Positions 35,315 through 48,498 of a stretch of DNA of 64,000 nucleotides are shown in pieces. Below the pieces are notes generated by a model. The model made no database searches. It was not told the DNA's origin and worked only from the letters and a program-made list of their open reading frames with translations. The stretch's first letter is position 1; each line of letters begins with the position of its first letter. The DNA is from Nymphalis io (taxonomy: Eukaryota; Arthropoda; Insecta; Lepidoptera; Nymphalidae): contig NC_065907.1 of NCBI RefSeq assembly GCF_905147045.1, forward strand, positions 6,696,001 to 6,760,000, given 5' to 3'. Made by a program: the position numbers and the translations under genes.

Positions 35315-38300
35315 TTACTGCGCACAGGCGGTTTCTTTATTGTCAGGGATGTAGAGTTGATCAGAAGGATCCAACTTCTGCCACTGTAAGAACTTCGATT
35401 TAATAGTGACGGGCTCCTGAAAACATTAAAATATACACGTATAGAGAAGATATGACGGGCATTTTTTTGCTTTAAAAAAAATGGTTAATACATAATTCGT
35501 GGCGAATAAATATATCAAAAAAAATTATTAAGAAAATGTATTTAAATAAAACTGAGAATTTCACCAGAATTACCTACAGTAAATATTAACTTGAATGTAT
35601 TCCTTTATAAAACACAACAATCTGCTTTAAAATGTAAGCACTTGAAACCTTGAAATACATATGGAATTATTATTTTTTTTTTTTATGACTTGGCTGGATA
35701 ACTATTTTTGTTATTATTAGTGATTAAATTTACACTGCAATTATCTTCTACATTGATTTAAATATTAAGATGGCGCATCAGAGAAAATATTACTCATAAT
35801 GTTGAAGTTATAAAGGATCATATGATTTTAAATTTAAAAAAAGTATTTTTTTTTTTTACGACTGTTATTTATAAATATCAAACGAACGTTATATAACCGT
35901 ATTACAAAAACCTGATATGTTGTTCATAAATATACTTTTTATTATAGTAATTCTAGCCACTGGTCGAACTAGTTGAAAACCGAGTACCTATTTAAATGTA
36001 TATTAATTAATGAACAATATGTATGATTCGAATAAATAGATATACAAAATATTTAATTTCAACGTTGAATATTGCGCGCTAATGACGAAAGATAAGTCGA
36101 AAGGTGTGTCTTTTGTATCATGATAAAAAATGATAACGGTTCTGAATATACATTTAGAGATAAATAATTAAATCAATAGTTAAAAAAGGCAATAAAATCG
36201 ATTTAATCGATCCGATGGGACAGCAAATACGACACGACCGGAAAGTGTACAGTTTACGTGCTGCAAGGACACTCCCTTGGAAAGCACGTGTGTTTACCAC
36301 TTTTAACTTCCAAGAGTCCGGCATGCGGCATGAATTTTTCAAAATAACCAGCCAATGACTACTTAAAAGTAATATGGTATTTTATTATTATTAGTCACTT
36401 GCAAAACATTTTTTTTGACGAACAAAAACAATAAAAATTGCATTTAAATATTTTGAATGTTTCTAAAAAACACGCATATTATTTTGTAACGTCACGTAAA
36501 AGTACGTTTTGTTTGTGAAAATACCTTAAATAAATAATAACAATTTTGACAATTCTAATTTATAAATACAAATTGCTTCAATATTTTGAATGTATTTTTT
36601 ATCTAGAACTGAGGCCCTACCTAGTAAGGAAACATAACATTCTTTCCATATGACGTCACATCCTTTTGGTCATTCATTTACCTTTCAACGAACCAATTAA
36701 ACTGTTTTCTAAACCAAACTAAACTTCACAAATAGAAAACGCTTCACAAAGCGAAGTAAAGAATCAAGCAAACGGAAGCTACATTTTCAGCACACTTGCA
36801 TTTTCATTTATTAATATTCAATAGTTATTTAAATTAATTCTTGACTGTATTACGTATTGATTTTTGAATACATCAAAATGCGAGTATTATTATTTTATTA
36901 AATGTTTATACCATTTATTAATGGTTATATATATTACATATATACTATGGGTTGCCGTGTAATTATACAAGTAAACAATGGACAATTATTATTTGAATGG
37001 ATAATTATTATAAGACGGGTATGTATTTGCGAGCATTAGAAACTGAGTGAGCGGTTCCATTACGGATTAAAATCGCGGAAGGATTATTATCACGAAGAAT
37101 CACAGTGACTTCACGGACATCCAGTTTAATTGTTAAGCAATAATAAAATTTATAAATTATGATATCCCTTCAAAATAATATGCATTTAGTGCACAACACG
37201 AACTGATTTTAATTTAAATAATGAGGTAGATAATAAAAGTAGATGAGCATGAGTACGAGCAGTAGATCAATTTGTCAAAAACAAGGATACATTTATTTCA
37301 AATGGACCAATGGTAAGTAATCACCACTGACTGCTTATCACTGTAGAAAACAAAAACTGTTCCTTACCGCAACTCACAAATCATAAACCTATATTAGGTC
37401 GTATGACCTAAGAAATGAAAAATATCATGACTAGTGGTAGTCATATTATTCAGCTTAAGTAAATAAATAATTTGAAATATCGTGAGCTCGCTAAAAGTAT
37501 ATTGGAGGTATACTCAGGTATTAGTTATACTAAGGCTTTAAGTATAGTTATTTTACAAGTCATTATCCATCAGTCAATTACGTGCGAGATGGATAACGCA
37601 TTATCTAAATTAATATTAATATATATCCTGACCTGAAAAAGTCGAGATGACACAGTGGTAAGAACGCGTGAATCTTAACCGATGAACGTGGGTTCAAACC
37701 CGGGCAAGCACCTCTGAATTTTCATGTGCTTAATTTCTGTTTATAATTCATCTCGTGCTTTTCGGTGAAGGAAAACATCGTGAGGAAACCTGCATGTGTC
37801 TAATTTTTTTTTTTAATTATAAAATAGGAAGACGGACGAGCATATGGGCCACCTGATGGTAAGTGGTCACCAAACGCCCTTAGACATTGGCATCGTAAGA
37901 AATGTCAACCATCGCTTACATAGCCAATGCGCCACCAACCTTGGGAACTAAGATTTTATGTCCCTTGTGCCTGTAATTACACTGGCTCACTCACCCTTCA
38001 AACCGGAACACAACAATAATAAGTACTGCTGTTTTGCGGTAGAATATCTGATGAGTGAGTGGTACCTACCCAGACGAGCTTGCACAAAGCTCTACCAACC
38101 CGCATTGGAGCAGCGTAGTGGGATAAGCTCCAAACCTTCTCCTCAAAAAGGGAGAGGAGGCCTTAGCCCAGCAGTGGGACATTTACAGGCTTTTACTACT
38201 ACTTACTAATATATCCTGACCAAATTTCGGCCATGACTAAGAATCTCACGAAACTATAGCTAGCTGCGCAGGAGATAAAGAGCATTTTGCACTTACACGA

Positions 38301-41300
38301 GTGTGTGCGGAAACACAACCACAAAGTGGCTCTTTCATTTATTTCGAAACGACGACGAGTGGGTTCAGGCAGCAGTTCCAACAGCTTTACGTGCTTTTTG
38401 AAGCATGAGAGTGTAAGCCCTGTCAACTCAAGGTTGTCACTGTCGACTACTGACATATAGAAAAATAATTCAAGTTTTGTAGTGTTTTCATATCGAAATT
38501 AAAAATCCAATACTAAAAATCGAATAAAAGAACTAATCATTTTTATAGAAATATTTTAAGAAATCCAAATATTCAATATAAATCTAGTATATAATCTAGG
38601 TAGAAAAATTTACTAGAAAACTTAATAATTAAAGAACATGAAAAAGTCATTTTAAATTAGATACAAGCGCCCAGCTTGTAACTAAACTACACGTGTTTTA
38701 AATGACAAAGAGTCAAGTGGAAATAAAACAACTGAACAAATGATCCGTTATATCGCTGGTATTTCCTTGTTAGATTAGAATACTCTAATTTTACTAAATC
38801 ATGTAATTCTACCAATCTGCTCCAACTACATAGTGACGATATATAGACCGAAGACCTCAATACTAAATCTTCTTAAGAATCAAAAGACGATATCACTTGT
38901 TAATAACATACTTTTATTAAAAAATATTCACGCTTACGATTCTAAAGTCTAGACATGATTTTATGTAAATATTAATCTATTCCACATATAATTTGTCCTT
39001 CGTCATACCAACTAGGTGTGTATAAATTTCTTTGTAAACAGCGTATAATATAATTTAATATACAGTATAATGACTTTTTATGACGAGGACAATTATATTC
39101 TCATGTTTTTGTATGTCTATCATATTAACTAAAGCAGGAATTGTTTGTTGCCTGAATCGTCAACGAGCTATTTAAAAACGCCTTACTGGCTTGGAAGTTC
39201 GGTGGAGTCTAAAGTCTTCAACCATAATTAAGGCATAACGAGAATAACAATAGCGATACCGATATTTAGGATTTGGAATAAAGTATTGAGTTTCAATCAT
39301 CGTATTGACAATGTTTATTATTTTATTCGGTTAGTACCAATTAACATACGTGAAGCAACATGTAGGTACTTCGGCAACGCAATAATGTCAAAATTTTAAT
39401 AAAGTTAAACAGTGATCGGCACATACCTAATTGTAAAATATTGTTACACAAAACCGACAAACGTAATTCAAAACCCTGTGTCATTTTTATATAATCAATT
39501 AATTATAGCTCATGGCGTCACTCGTGTTATTGCATAGAGGTTCGGTGTCAGGTATAAAAAATCGCCGATGTCCTTCCTTCCTAGATGTTCAAACTAGCTT
39601 CATACCAAATTTCATAAGCGTAACGGAATGTTACTTTGGCATTTAGTATAGATTTATAAATAAATATTATAATAATATTTTAACCGCTTCAAAAACAGAG
39701 AAAATGTTGCTATGCTACTCTAATCTGGGTTGAAGCACAGAAAGTTGGTAGAATTTTCACGATGTTTTTCCTTAAGGCGAACACGAGATATGGACACATT
39801 GAGACAAAAATTAAGCATGTTAGAAGAAAGTGGTGAAGAAGCACGAATGCAAAAACAACAAACGGCCCGTGGCCATTAAGCCATCTTAAGTTAATATTGT
39901 CTTTATTTTCAAAGCGCATAAATTATAATCTACTACGTTTCCTTTGTTAGAATAAAACTGGTTAAGCTTGTTGATAAGATAAATACTTAAAACAAATTAT
40001 ATTTGTAAAATATATATTTTTGCTTCTGGCACATCAAGACAATTAATTATTTATAAGAAATAAGCAAATCCAGACTAATTAATAATACATACGTTTGCCA
40101 ACTGCCAAATAACCAAGGTAACAACATCCGAGTTATTTGAGGATAACAAACATTTTGTATAAGTAAAGATATTGATATATTATATTTACTCACATATAAT
40201 AAGATTATTGATATCTAAGTATCATTTTATACCACTACACTTTGTGGTTAGTTATAACGGCAAACTTGCTTTATCGCTTTGTCACATTTAAATGGTCTTG
40301 GTAAAAAGAAAGTGAAAATGTACCCGATATCATTTAAGTTTTAAAGCTGAAAATAACAGAACGCAGAAAATAATAATGAATTTGGAATTTAAATGATCTG
40401 ACCAGAACAGGATACAGAAGTTGCCGAACAATATAAACAAGGAACTGGGTTATCCCAGATAAGCTGATAACTTTATGCTTCAATTTTTAGTACGAGTAAT
40501 TATATATCCTTACGAATATTATAAATGCGAAAGTGAGTTTGTTTATTTGTTACACTTTTACGTTTTAACTACAGAGTTCATGACATTGCGTACACGTTGT
40601 CAGGGGTACAGAAAAGGACATAGAAAACCTAAAACCTCTACCCTCCTATGCACGCGGTAACTAGTATAAAATATTACCAAGACTTTTAATAATGATCTTT
40701 ACTTGATAATGGCTTAGGAATTAGTTAAAACGTGTTATCTTGTAATAAGGTTATATGTATTTACAATTTAATCTTATCTGTGATGAATCACAAGCTAGAA
40801 ACTACTAGAGATCAGATAACGATTTTAAAATATCTGTAAAATATTAGACATTTTTGTTGACTTCTAAAAACATTTTATATATAGGTATGTATTTCATAAT
40901 TTTATCAATATAATATCTATACTCTATGGTAGATCCAAAATAGGTACTCTCTGCCGTTTCTGTTTATCTTTTAAAAAGGTTCCAAATCAAATATATATAT
41001 GGTTTGAGACTTTATATGGTCAGTCTTAAAGTACTTCTAAAGAGTGGGAGAGGTTAATAATGAAATATTTTAAATAATATAAGTTTATGACATTCAATAT
41101 TTTATTTGAGATTATTCTGATAACGTGAGTTTATAACGTAGGTAATCGCAATTACGTGCTAAACATAAAAAATGATGAGCATACTTCCTATGTATAGAAT
41201 AATTATATTAACGGATAGATAAATTCGTAACACTTCCTGAAACGTTGAGCTTACGTGGTCATTCATAATGTTATTTATCACATATTTTTTACGATACGAG

Positions 41301-44300
41301 AAGTACAAACTCTTTGTTCGCGTCCGGACCTAGGGTAAATTGTAGTTTTTTTCATACAAATCCTTAATATCAAATGCATAACAGCGATAAACCTAAAAGC
41401 TCTAGTATAAATAGTAATTAAAATTATCCAGTATAAATTACTAATACTGATATAATTTGCCTTATATATGAATGTTTATCGCTGGAAAATAAATATAATT
41501 CAATACGCAGAATGAATCGATTTAACACAACGCATTTACAGTAAACAACTCATCGAAATAAATAATAATCTATGTGATGATTACTTGGTTTCTACTTTTT
41601 ATCATATCGTATTGACTTAGAGAGATACATGAAAAGACATGATAAAAATCAAAATAACATCGACCATTATTCATTTATTTATTAATTTATAAAAGAGAAA
41701 GTGCGAGGATCGTGTATCCGCCTTTCGATTTATATTTTACAATTATTTATAAATTATTTACATATATTATTGTACGGTTTTGTAAAGTTATAAAATCTAA
41801 ATTGTCTTTTCAGTCTTGTTTGTAGTTGAAATATGATTAATAATAAATAATAATTATGTACAGTCCCATGTCTGGGAAAGCAAAATAGCCGTTGTTCCTG
41901 CTCCTGAACTCTTTCGGGACGCGTCATATACCGTCCCAACGGATTATGAAAGTAATATAATATAGAGAGTGCACACTTTTGAACTTTAATGTCCTGCGCA
42001 AAGGGCTAGAGACTGTTGAGAAAGGTCGCCTCTACTGAATCTATCAGGAGAACATCGTCTCATCAATTACTTTGATATGATTTTTTTATTTGTATAATAT
42101 GAGTAGGTAGCCTGCTGTAGGTGTTTTTCCTACTCAAGCACGTCTTTTATGATTAATTCGTTAAACTGCTAACTTGTTATAATTCACAAAAATGTTATTA
42201 AATAGATTTAACGAACGGTAATTTTCATGAATGCGGTATGCGTGAACGATTTCTAAATAATTAATTCGGCTAATACATTGAGGGAACTATTTTTTTATCA
42301 ATTGCAATAAATTATTTGCTTAGAGATTTTAAAGCAAGGAGTTAAAGAGCTAGTTTATAATATAGTTTGCGTGATTGTCGAAAATGACGGTGGAACATTT
42401 TGTTCCCCGAATAACATAATTTTACAGAATAAACTTACTCCCTCTAGCCTAGTTTTTTATAATTAGACTGATTCAATGATGATCCAAGATATAATCTATA
42501 ATTACGAATAGTTTTTAAAATAGAAAAGTGTTTCTACATTTGTATTCTAAAAATGCAAAAAATGTAATTATTAAGCATTTGGCCACTATATGATACTACT
42601 TATATGAATTTCTTTCGCGTACTACATTGTAAAATTATTATATCCTATCCATTATATATTTTTTTATTTTATTAGTATATATAACAATATATAAGTTAAA
42701 TTGCTGGACGACAATTCAATTTTCATATGCTTACATTTGTATGTCTATCATGGCAGTTCAACATTTATGGATGTTACATTGACATAACATGTTATAGAAC
42801 TAAATCATTTTAACGGAATATTTTTTATAAAAATAGAAGTAAACAAAGTATGATATTTATGCTAAATCATATTCGCGGCGGCTTGCGAAGTTTTTGTTTA
42901 TTGTTACCTATTTAGATCTATAATTATAGTAATGAAGAGGATTCAAGGCCGAACAGTACGATATACATTTATTTAAATGAATATTTTACATAAACCGTTT
43001 GTAATGTACAACGTTTTTACAGGAAGTATTAAACAAAAGATTTCAAAAATAAATCCTTTGTTATTTTTGAGTTAAAATATTACAAAATAGGATACCTTAA
43101 GTATTTAAAATACCGAAGTCTCATCACAAGTATCCGATACTTTATTGTTGTGTTCAAAATGGAAACCGCTTAAGTGTTAGATTCAATATTGATGAGACAA
43201 TATTAATTTTAATAAAATATGTTATATATTTAAATAGTATTCAAACAAAGTCATACCTACATTGTCTTATTTTTATTATGTCATTAATATTAGACTAAGT
43301 GTGAGTAAGTACAGTTTTAAACACACAACACACACATCTACTGTCAAATGTTGCTTTTAAGATTGAGACCAATTAAAAGCCAGTTGAGAATAGAAATGTA
43401 GTAGTGTTTTCTCATTTAATGTCATCAACTTGTAATATTTAAACTAACTCATATATTTATTCATAACATAATATTTTCAAGAAAATTGTTTCTTTCGTTT
43501 GAAAAGTTTGAGCATTTATCTTTTTGGGTATATAATTAAAATTTTCTCAATAAGTAAGTATTATCTACAATATCAGTAATGATAATAGTTTTCAGCCTTG
43601 AATATGAATTTACTCACACCTACTACTTTGATATTCAATTACCTACTTATATTTGTAATATGATTATAGAACACTAAGCAAAAACTTTTTCAAAATGGTT
43701 TTTTTTAATTGTATTATAAATTAAAATAAAATTTATATTAAATAACTGATTGATTTTGTTTTTTTTTTTAATTCATATGTAACTTTTGTTTATTAATTAA
43801 TACATTAAAAATCAATGTTATTGGAATAGACTATAAAATATGCTTACCTTAGCTATTAACTTTCCTTCGTCTCCAATCAAAAATTCTTCAAGGCCAAAGA
43901 CAAGAGGGGAAGCATTGCCAAGGTGGAAAATTCTAGATGAAGTTCCTCTAGTAACCCTGAACTCTATAGTCTTTGCCATTAATACTTTGGTTATCATGTA
44001 AACTGATTTTTTGCCTTTCAATGCTGAAATTAAAAACTTGCTTAAAATAGTCGGGTATAGTAGTAAGTATAATTAATATTTTGATAATATGATTTTTTTT
44101 AAGATAATAAGAAACTGATTGCACAGCCTATTGTCAAAATATTTAATACAAACATCAGATTGATTATGAAACAATTTCAATTTCAAATAGATTATATACT
44201 TCATTTAAAAATAATATAAACTGAAGAATTTTAATAAAATAAAGTTCTTAGATAATAACTTTTAGTCATGCTAATATATTGCATATTATTTTGTTCATGT

Positions 44301-45304
44301 AATATTGAAAATAATATTTTTAAGTATAAATAAAATTTGAGTTACCTTTATTGTTCTCCACATCTAAATAAATATTGTTAACAAAATCCTTGTCTTTGGC
44401 AACTATCTCCCGTGAAAAACTTACCATTATAACTCTTACTTTATTTTTTATTGATTCATCTTGTAATGTTATCTGAAAACAATGTACTTGTCATATTTTT
44501 ACGAGACTTATATTTATTAACCATTTGAGACTGATATGATCTAAGACCAAGCCCCAAAAGATAAATATTTAATGTTTTTCATTGAATTAAAACATAGACA
44601 TACTGTAAAATAGGACTACAAATATTTGCTGAAGTGTGATTATTTTACACAGTTCTTGTTATTCTTATCAAATCAATGAATAATGAATTTATTTGTATGC
44701 GACAGAATCTTATTTACATAGAAATATAGTTTAAGGTTAAGCGAAAATAGACTTGACTCTATTAGAGTCATTGCATGCTCTACATGACTAGTAATATATA
44801 GCTTACTAAATAAATTAGCTTCATTGCAAATGTATGAATAATGTCATGGTGTAATCCTTTCTTGACCCTTTGACCTTACTGAACAATACAAATTTTTTTG
44901 TTTACATAAATAAATTACTCAAATTTAAATCGGTGTACCTTAACGCTTTCATGAGGAAACTTGAAGTCAGAATCGTGAAAGTCTCCTTTATTCAGCAGCT
45001 CCACGTATTCGGAAGATGATTTCTTCCTATTTATATTCTTCTTTAGTTGTCCGAGAGGCGTGAACATTTTACCGTTTATTTCTTTTTCATTTGGTACAAA
45101 TAGAGACGTGACATTATACAGGTCGGCTTCGGTAATATGCGGGATGCAAACGAGCTGACAACTACCAATTTCGGTCTCGATTTCATCTCTAATAAATGGC
45201 CAAGCATCCTCCAATTTCAGTGACTTTAAATTTTCTAGACTCACATCTTTACGAATCTCATGAGAATACAGAGATCTTACAACCACTTTTAGTTTTTTCG
45301 GCAT
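35315..45304 (-). CDS. Unrecognised 256-residue protein (4 exons, 8.4 kb intron)
   Basis: Exons on the minus strand: 45304-44939, 44472-44346, 44023-43848, 35416-35315. All junctions are GT-AG with matching phases (0, 1, 0). The start is the ATG of MPKKLKVVV in a CAAAATG context. The frame stays open 51 nt further upstream but has no ATG there. I do not recognise the family. The protein is lysine-rich, with a basic patch (LKKNINRKKSSS, ~88-99). The second half alternates charged and hydrophobic residues as in beta sheets (NKVRVIMVSFSRE; KKSVYMITKVLMAKTIEFRV; PLVFGLEEFLIGDEGKLIAK). It has no signal peptide or transmembrane segment. The C-terminus ends DNKETACAQ. The order of the last two beta-like blocks faintly recalls the gasdermin N-domain, but the N-terminus does not, so this is only a hypothesis. 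The large third intron contains repeat copies only. Confidence 0.75.
36190..36340 (-). repeat. SINE family C fragment (copy 5)
   Basis: 'tccgatgggacagcaaata', 'cgacacgaccggaaag' and the following segment match the middle of family C in reverse orientation. Both ends are missing. Confidence 0.45.
36345..37635. other. Intronic AT-rich sequence
   Basis: Inside the 8.4 kb intron of the orphan gene. I see no coding frame or known repeat. Confidence 0.45.
37641..38200 (+). repeat. SINE family A split by an inverted family B copy
   Basis: Family A head and body (37641-37803) stop at 'catgtgtctaattt', then a reverse-complement family B copy (37806-38092) runs up to 'gctctacca', and family A resumes at 'accaacccgcattgg' to its tail (38200). 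About 28 bp of family A expected between the two halves is missing. The right junction shares 'ctacca' with both elements. Confidence 0.75.
38219..38455 (-). repeat. SINE family C, diverged (copy 6)
   Basis: Reverse-orientation blocks 'atttcggccatgactaag', 'gctgcgcaggagat', 'gagtgtgtgcggaaacac' and 'tttacgtgctttttgaag' line up in order with family C. Many substitutions. Confidence 0.45.
38460..41850. other. Intronic AT-rich sequence with degenerate repeats
   Basis: No exon or gene found on either strand. Only degenerate traces: part of SINE A in reverse near 39740-39870 ('cacgatgtttttcctt'), and a family F phrase at 40508-40535 ('tattataaatgcgaaagt'). Confidence 0.45.
41858..42030 (+). repeat. 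SINE family C, truncated (copy 7)
   Basis: 'cctgctcctgaactctttc', 'ccgtcccaacggattatg', 'agagagtgcacac', 'tgtcctgcgcaaagg'. Head missing. Confidence 0.55.
42031..43847. other. Intronic AT-rich sequence
   Basis: Remainder of the large intron of the orphan gene. Nothing recognisable. Confidence 0.45.
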
Positions 45305-45599
45305 TTTGTATAACCTTGAATAGCGAGAAATGTGTACTCTCCACAGTGATGTCAACAGTAGACTAACTTTTTATTTAATACGATTATGCGATGGCGAATA
45401 AGCAGTATCTTCTATTGGTATTGATTCATGGTACGCGTAAAAGAGATAGCAAATAAATGTTTTCATATCATATACCATAATTTCCCAGAAGATTGATACT
45501 CAATGATACTCAAAATAAAGAAATGTAGAAAATTCCAACCGTTAATCCAATTGAACGCTCAATACATCTTCGTATGTATAAGCATTTCATTAAAGACAA

Positions 45600-45865
45600 G
45601 TTGGTGGTATAATTCCGTTTGGAAATGTACCAGTCCTCACATACGTAACTACCGCAAAACAGCAGTATTAGTATTGTTATGTTCCGGTTTGGAAGGCGAG
45701 TGTAACCAGTGTAACTACAGGCACAATTAACACAAAAAATTAGTTCCCAAGGTTGGTGGCACATTGGCGATCTTGGAATAGTTAATATTTCATACTCCAC
45801 CACTTTCTATGGGCCGTGGTAATAACACTTACACCCAGGTCACTTGTATTTCCATCCACTTAACA
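45600..45865 (+). repeat. Family B repeat, diverged (copy 10)
   Basis: 'ctaccgcaaaacagcagta', 'ttgttatgttccggtttgg', 'gttcccaaggttggtggc' in order, with the rest eroded. Lies about 300 bp upstream of the orphan gene's start codon. Confidence 0.65.
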
Positions 45866-46510
45866 TTTTTATAAATAAATGAACAAATGAAAATAAACAT
45901 TTATTACTATTGTTTTACATATTTTATATTTTAGTATGATATTGTCATAAATTTGAAACTCTTGATAATGAGCATCACATGAATTATTGTATGACCTAGT
46001 ATTTCTGATCCAAGATCCTTTTCGAAGAAATACTCATAAAGTTTGAAATTTTAAGGGAAATGTAAAAAGGCGACAACATTATTCAAAGTTACGTCACGCA
46101 GAGGTCACGTACGTTTCACGCCACAACAGTCAGTCTATTGCATGACTGTTTTTTGCCCATGTCACCTGATGCACGTTTTTAAGCTCTGTCATTAATCCAT
46201 GACTTCATATTCGCTAGATTTTAAACTTTTTTTTTGAAAATATTTACCTTACCTGTTATACTCATAGTCGGATGATGGTATGGCTTATTTAAAATGTTTA
46301 TAGGTTTATACATATATTATATTAACTAACTATGAGCAAATCACTATTGAGTATTGGCAAGGATAAAAATACACGTAATAATAAATAATTCAGTTACAAT
46401 CGTCATTGTGGTATACATTTCAGTTTGTCAATGGTTTTTACTTGGGTGCCTCAACAACACCTCTACAAAATGAATTACAAAGTATAATTTAAAAATTAAA
46501 TGCGCGTATT

Positions 46511-47009
46511 TATTTTCTTTACTCCAATAATGATGCTGTTAAATTGCATTTAAAAAAAAATTACAGTATTGAAGAGAGTAAAATATTATATTCACTAAAA
46601 TGAGTGATTGCTTCGTCTGGTTTGACAACAGTCTTGCAATAAATGTAAGAAACAGTTAACGCCCATTAAATAAAATTGCGTGAATTACATATATAAAGAA
46701 ATGAATCACTACAAAATATCTAAAATCGACAGAGGAACATCTATACTGCGTTATACTATATTTTATCTTCTCCAAAAATGATCCCAGTAAATTCCATTAA
46801 AAAAAATATATATCTGTATTGAAGACTAAAATATTAAATTCACTAGAATGAGTGAATGTTTTGTCTAGCTTGACAACAAACTTGCAATAAATGTAAAAAA
46901 AAGGCTAAACGCCATTAAATAAAATTGCATGAATTATGTATATAAAGAAATGATTTGCAATACAAAATATCTAAAATCGACAAAGGAACATCTATACTGC
47001 ATTATACTG
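46511..47009 (+). repeat. Two-copy direct tandem duplication (~250 bp units)
   Basis: Unit 1 is 46511-46757 and unit 2 is 46758-47009. Shared in the same order: 'tattgaag', 'ttcactaaaatgagtga' / 'ttcactagaatgagtga', 'gcaataaatgtaa', 'ccattaaataaaattgc', 'tatataaagaaatga', 'tacaaaatatctaaaatcga', 'ggaacatctatactgc'. Scattered substitutions and small indels show it is not recent. Spacer between the orphan gene and SCOC. Confidence 0.85.
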
Positions 47010-47770
47010 AGATCAGAAAAATAAAACAGTACATGTTATTGTTAATAAATATATTTAAAAGCTATTAGATTAAACAATGATAGAATTATACATGATTTTT
47101 GAGATTTTATTTTAAAAGAGAGCCTTTATATTAAAACAATTTGTGAGTGGAATGTATATTAAAGTGTATCATCATAATATAGAAGAATGTTAATTGGTCT
47201 TTAACATTTTTAAGTTATAAATATATCTATCTAATTGATCTATATGATTTTAATACATTGATAAAGGTTTTTTACACTAAAGCATGGTCATATATGTGTT
47301 AAAAAAAACTAAAAAATAAATACATAGTGAATATAAATATATTGATACTTAAACAATTATCCTATTTTATACAAATATTCAATTTATTATAGCACTGCTT
47401 TTAAAAACAAAGCCTTTTTCAGCACCACACACACAGTAGCTTTTTAATATTGGCAGCATTGTCAAGCTGGTAAGTGCCAAATTTACAAACTAGGTGAGTA
47501 ACATTGGCCGAGATGAAAAAGGAAAATGTTAGCTTACAGATTCTAAAATTCACTGGTAACTCATTTATTTCTATGTTGAAATGTTCTTTTAGACAATTTT
47601 TTTTTATTTATTGGTTTTAGTATCAATTAAAAAAAAGATTGTTAATAAATTATCAAATTAATAATTACTGATCTCAATAACTTTTAAAGTTATTTCATTT
47701 AATTCTGTAAGCATTTTCCTTCTCAGTCTTTCTATATACCAAGGCAAATAATTAGTGCCAGATAAATAAT

Positions 47771-48498
47771 TTACTTTTTATGCACATTTGGTGTAGTAGA
47801 CTGAAATACTGACGATGCTGACATTAAATTTTCTATGTATTGGCCTAAAACCTGGTTTTCTGAACGTAATTTCAAATTTTCTTCTTTCACTGAGTCAACT
47901 CTCTGTGACAAATCTGTAAACAATATATAATGGTTTGAATAATATACCAAGGTTATATATTATATCTATTTTTTTAATTCTTCAAAAGATTAGTTCAGAA
48001 ATCATGCTACACATATGTATTGTTTTAAAACAACCTTTAATTAAAATATTTTTTTTGAAAATAACATATTCATTGCTTACTATTGCAGACACTGAGTGTC
48101 AATTAGTGAGGATTACTGTTTTCGAGGACTATTTATTACAATATAAATAGAAATATTAATGGGAAAAAGCAAAAACATTATAGTATTGTTAATGCTTAAT
48201 GACCGTGACGATGTAAAAAATAAATCAAACAATTACCATCCAATGTATTTTGAAGTTCTAAGACTTGCGATATCAGCCGTGCCTTTTCTTCTTGTTCATC
48301 AATTCCAGAGTCTGGTTCAAAACTACCAGGGCCATTTAATCCAGGGCTCGAAGATCCGGTGTAGGAGCTAGGTAGAGAGTCCATAGACCTACCGTGATCC
48401 AAGCGATTATTATCGACATCATCCGATATTATTACTTGTGGGTCATCATCAGCTAAAGGGATATTGTCATCATTACACTTTTGCATTAGAGAGGACAT
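47771..48498 (-). CDS. SCOC: SCOC, short coiled-coil protein (2 exons)
   Basis: Small coiled-coil protein that binds ARL1 on the Golgi and, with UVRAG or FEZ1 in mammals, affects autophagy. Exon 1 48498-48237 and exon 2 47913-47771 join in phase 1 to give 134 residues. The C-terminal ~65 residues are the conserved coiled coil ([21 protein letters not shown] and VKEENLKLRSENQVLGQYIENL), followed by MSASSVFQ. The N-terminal ~70 residues are acidic and serine-rich (DDDPQVIISDDVDNN; SLPSSYTGSSS) and have no equivalent in the short human isoform (about 82 residues). The start is the first in-frame ATG (MSSLMQKC). The frame stays open 24 nt further without an ATG, so an upstream coding exon is possible. 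Head-to-head with MRPL19, 603 bp apart. Confidence 0.93.

Noticed and set aside
39710..39919. A 69-codon minus-strand frame with hydrophobic stretches
   Set aside because: Overlaps a degenerate SINE A trace. No family or splice context.
44915..45355. A start 17 codons upstream of MPKK in the orphan gene
   Set aside because: The first codon there is TTG, not ATG. The first in-frame ATG is at 45304, in a good context.
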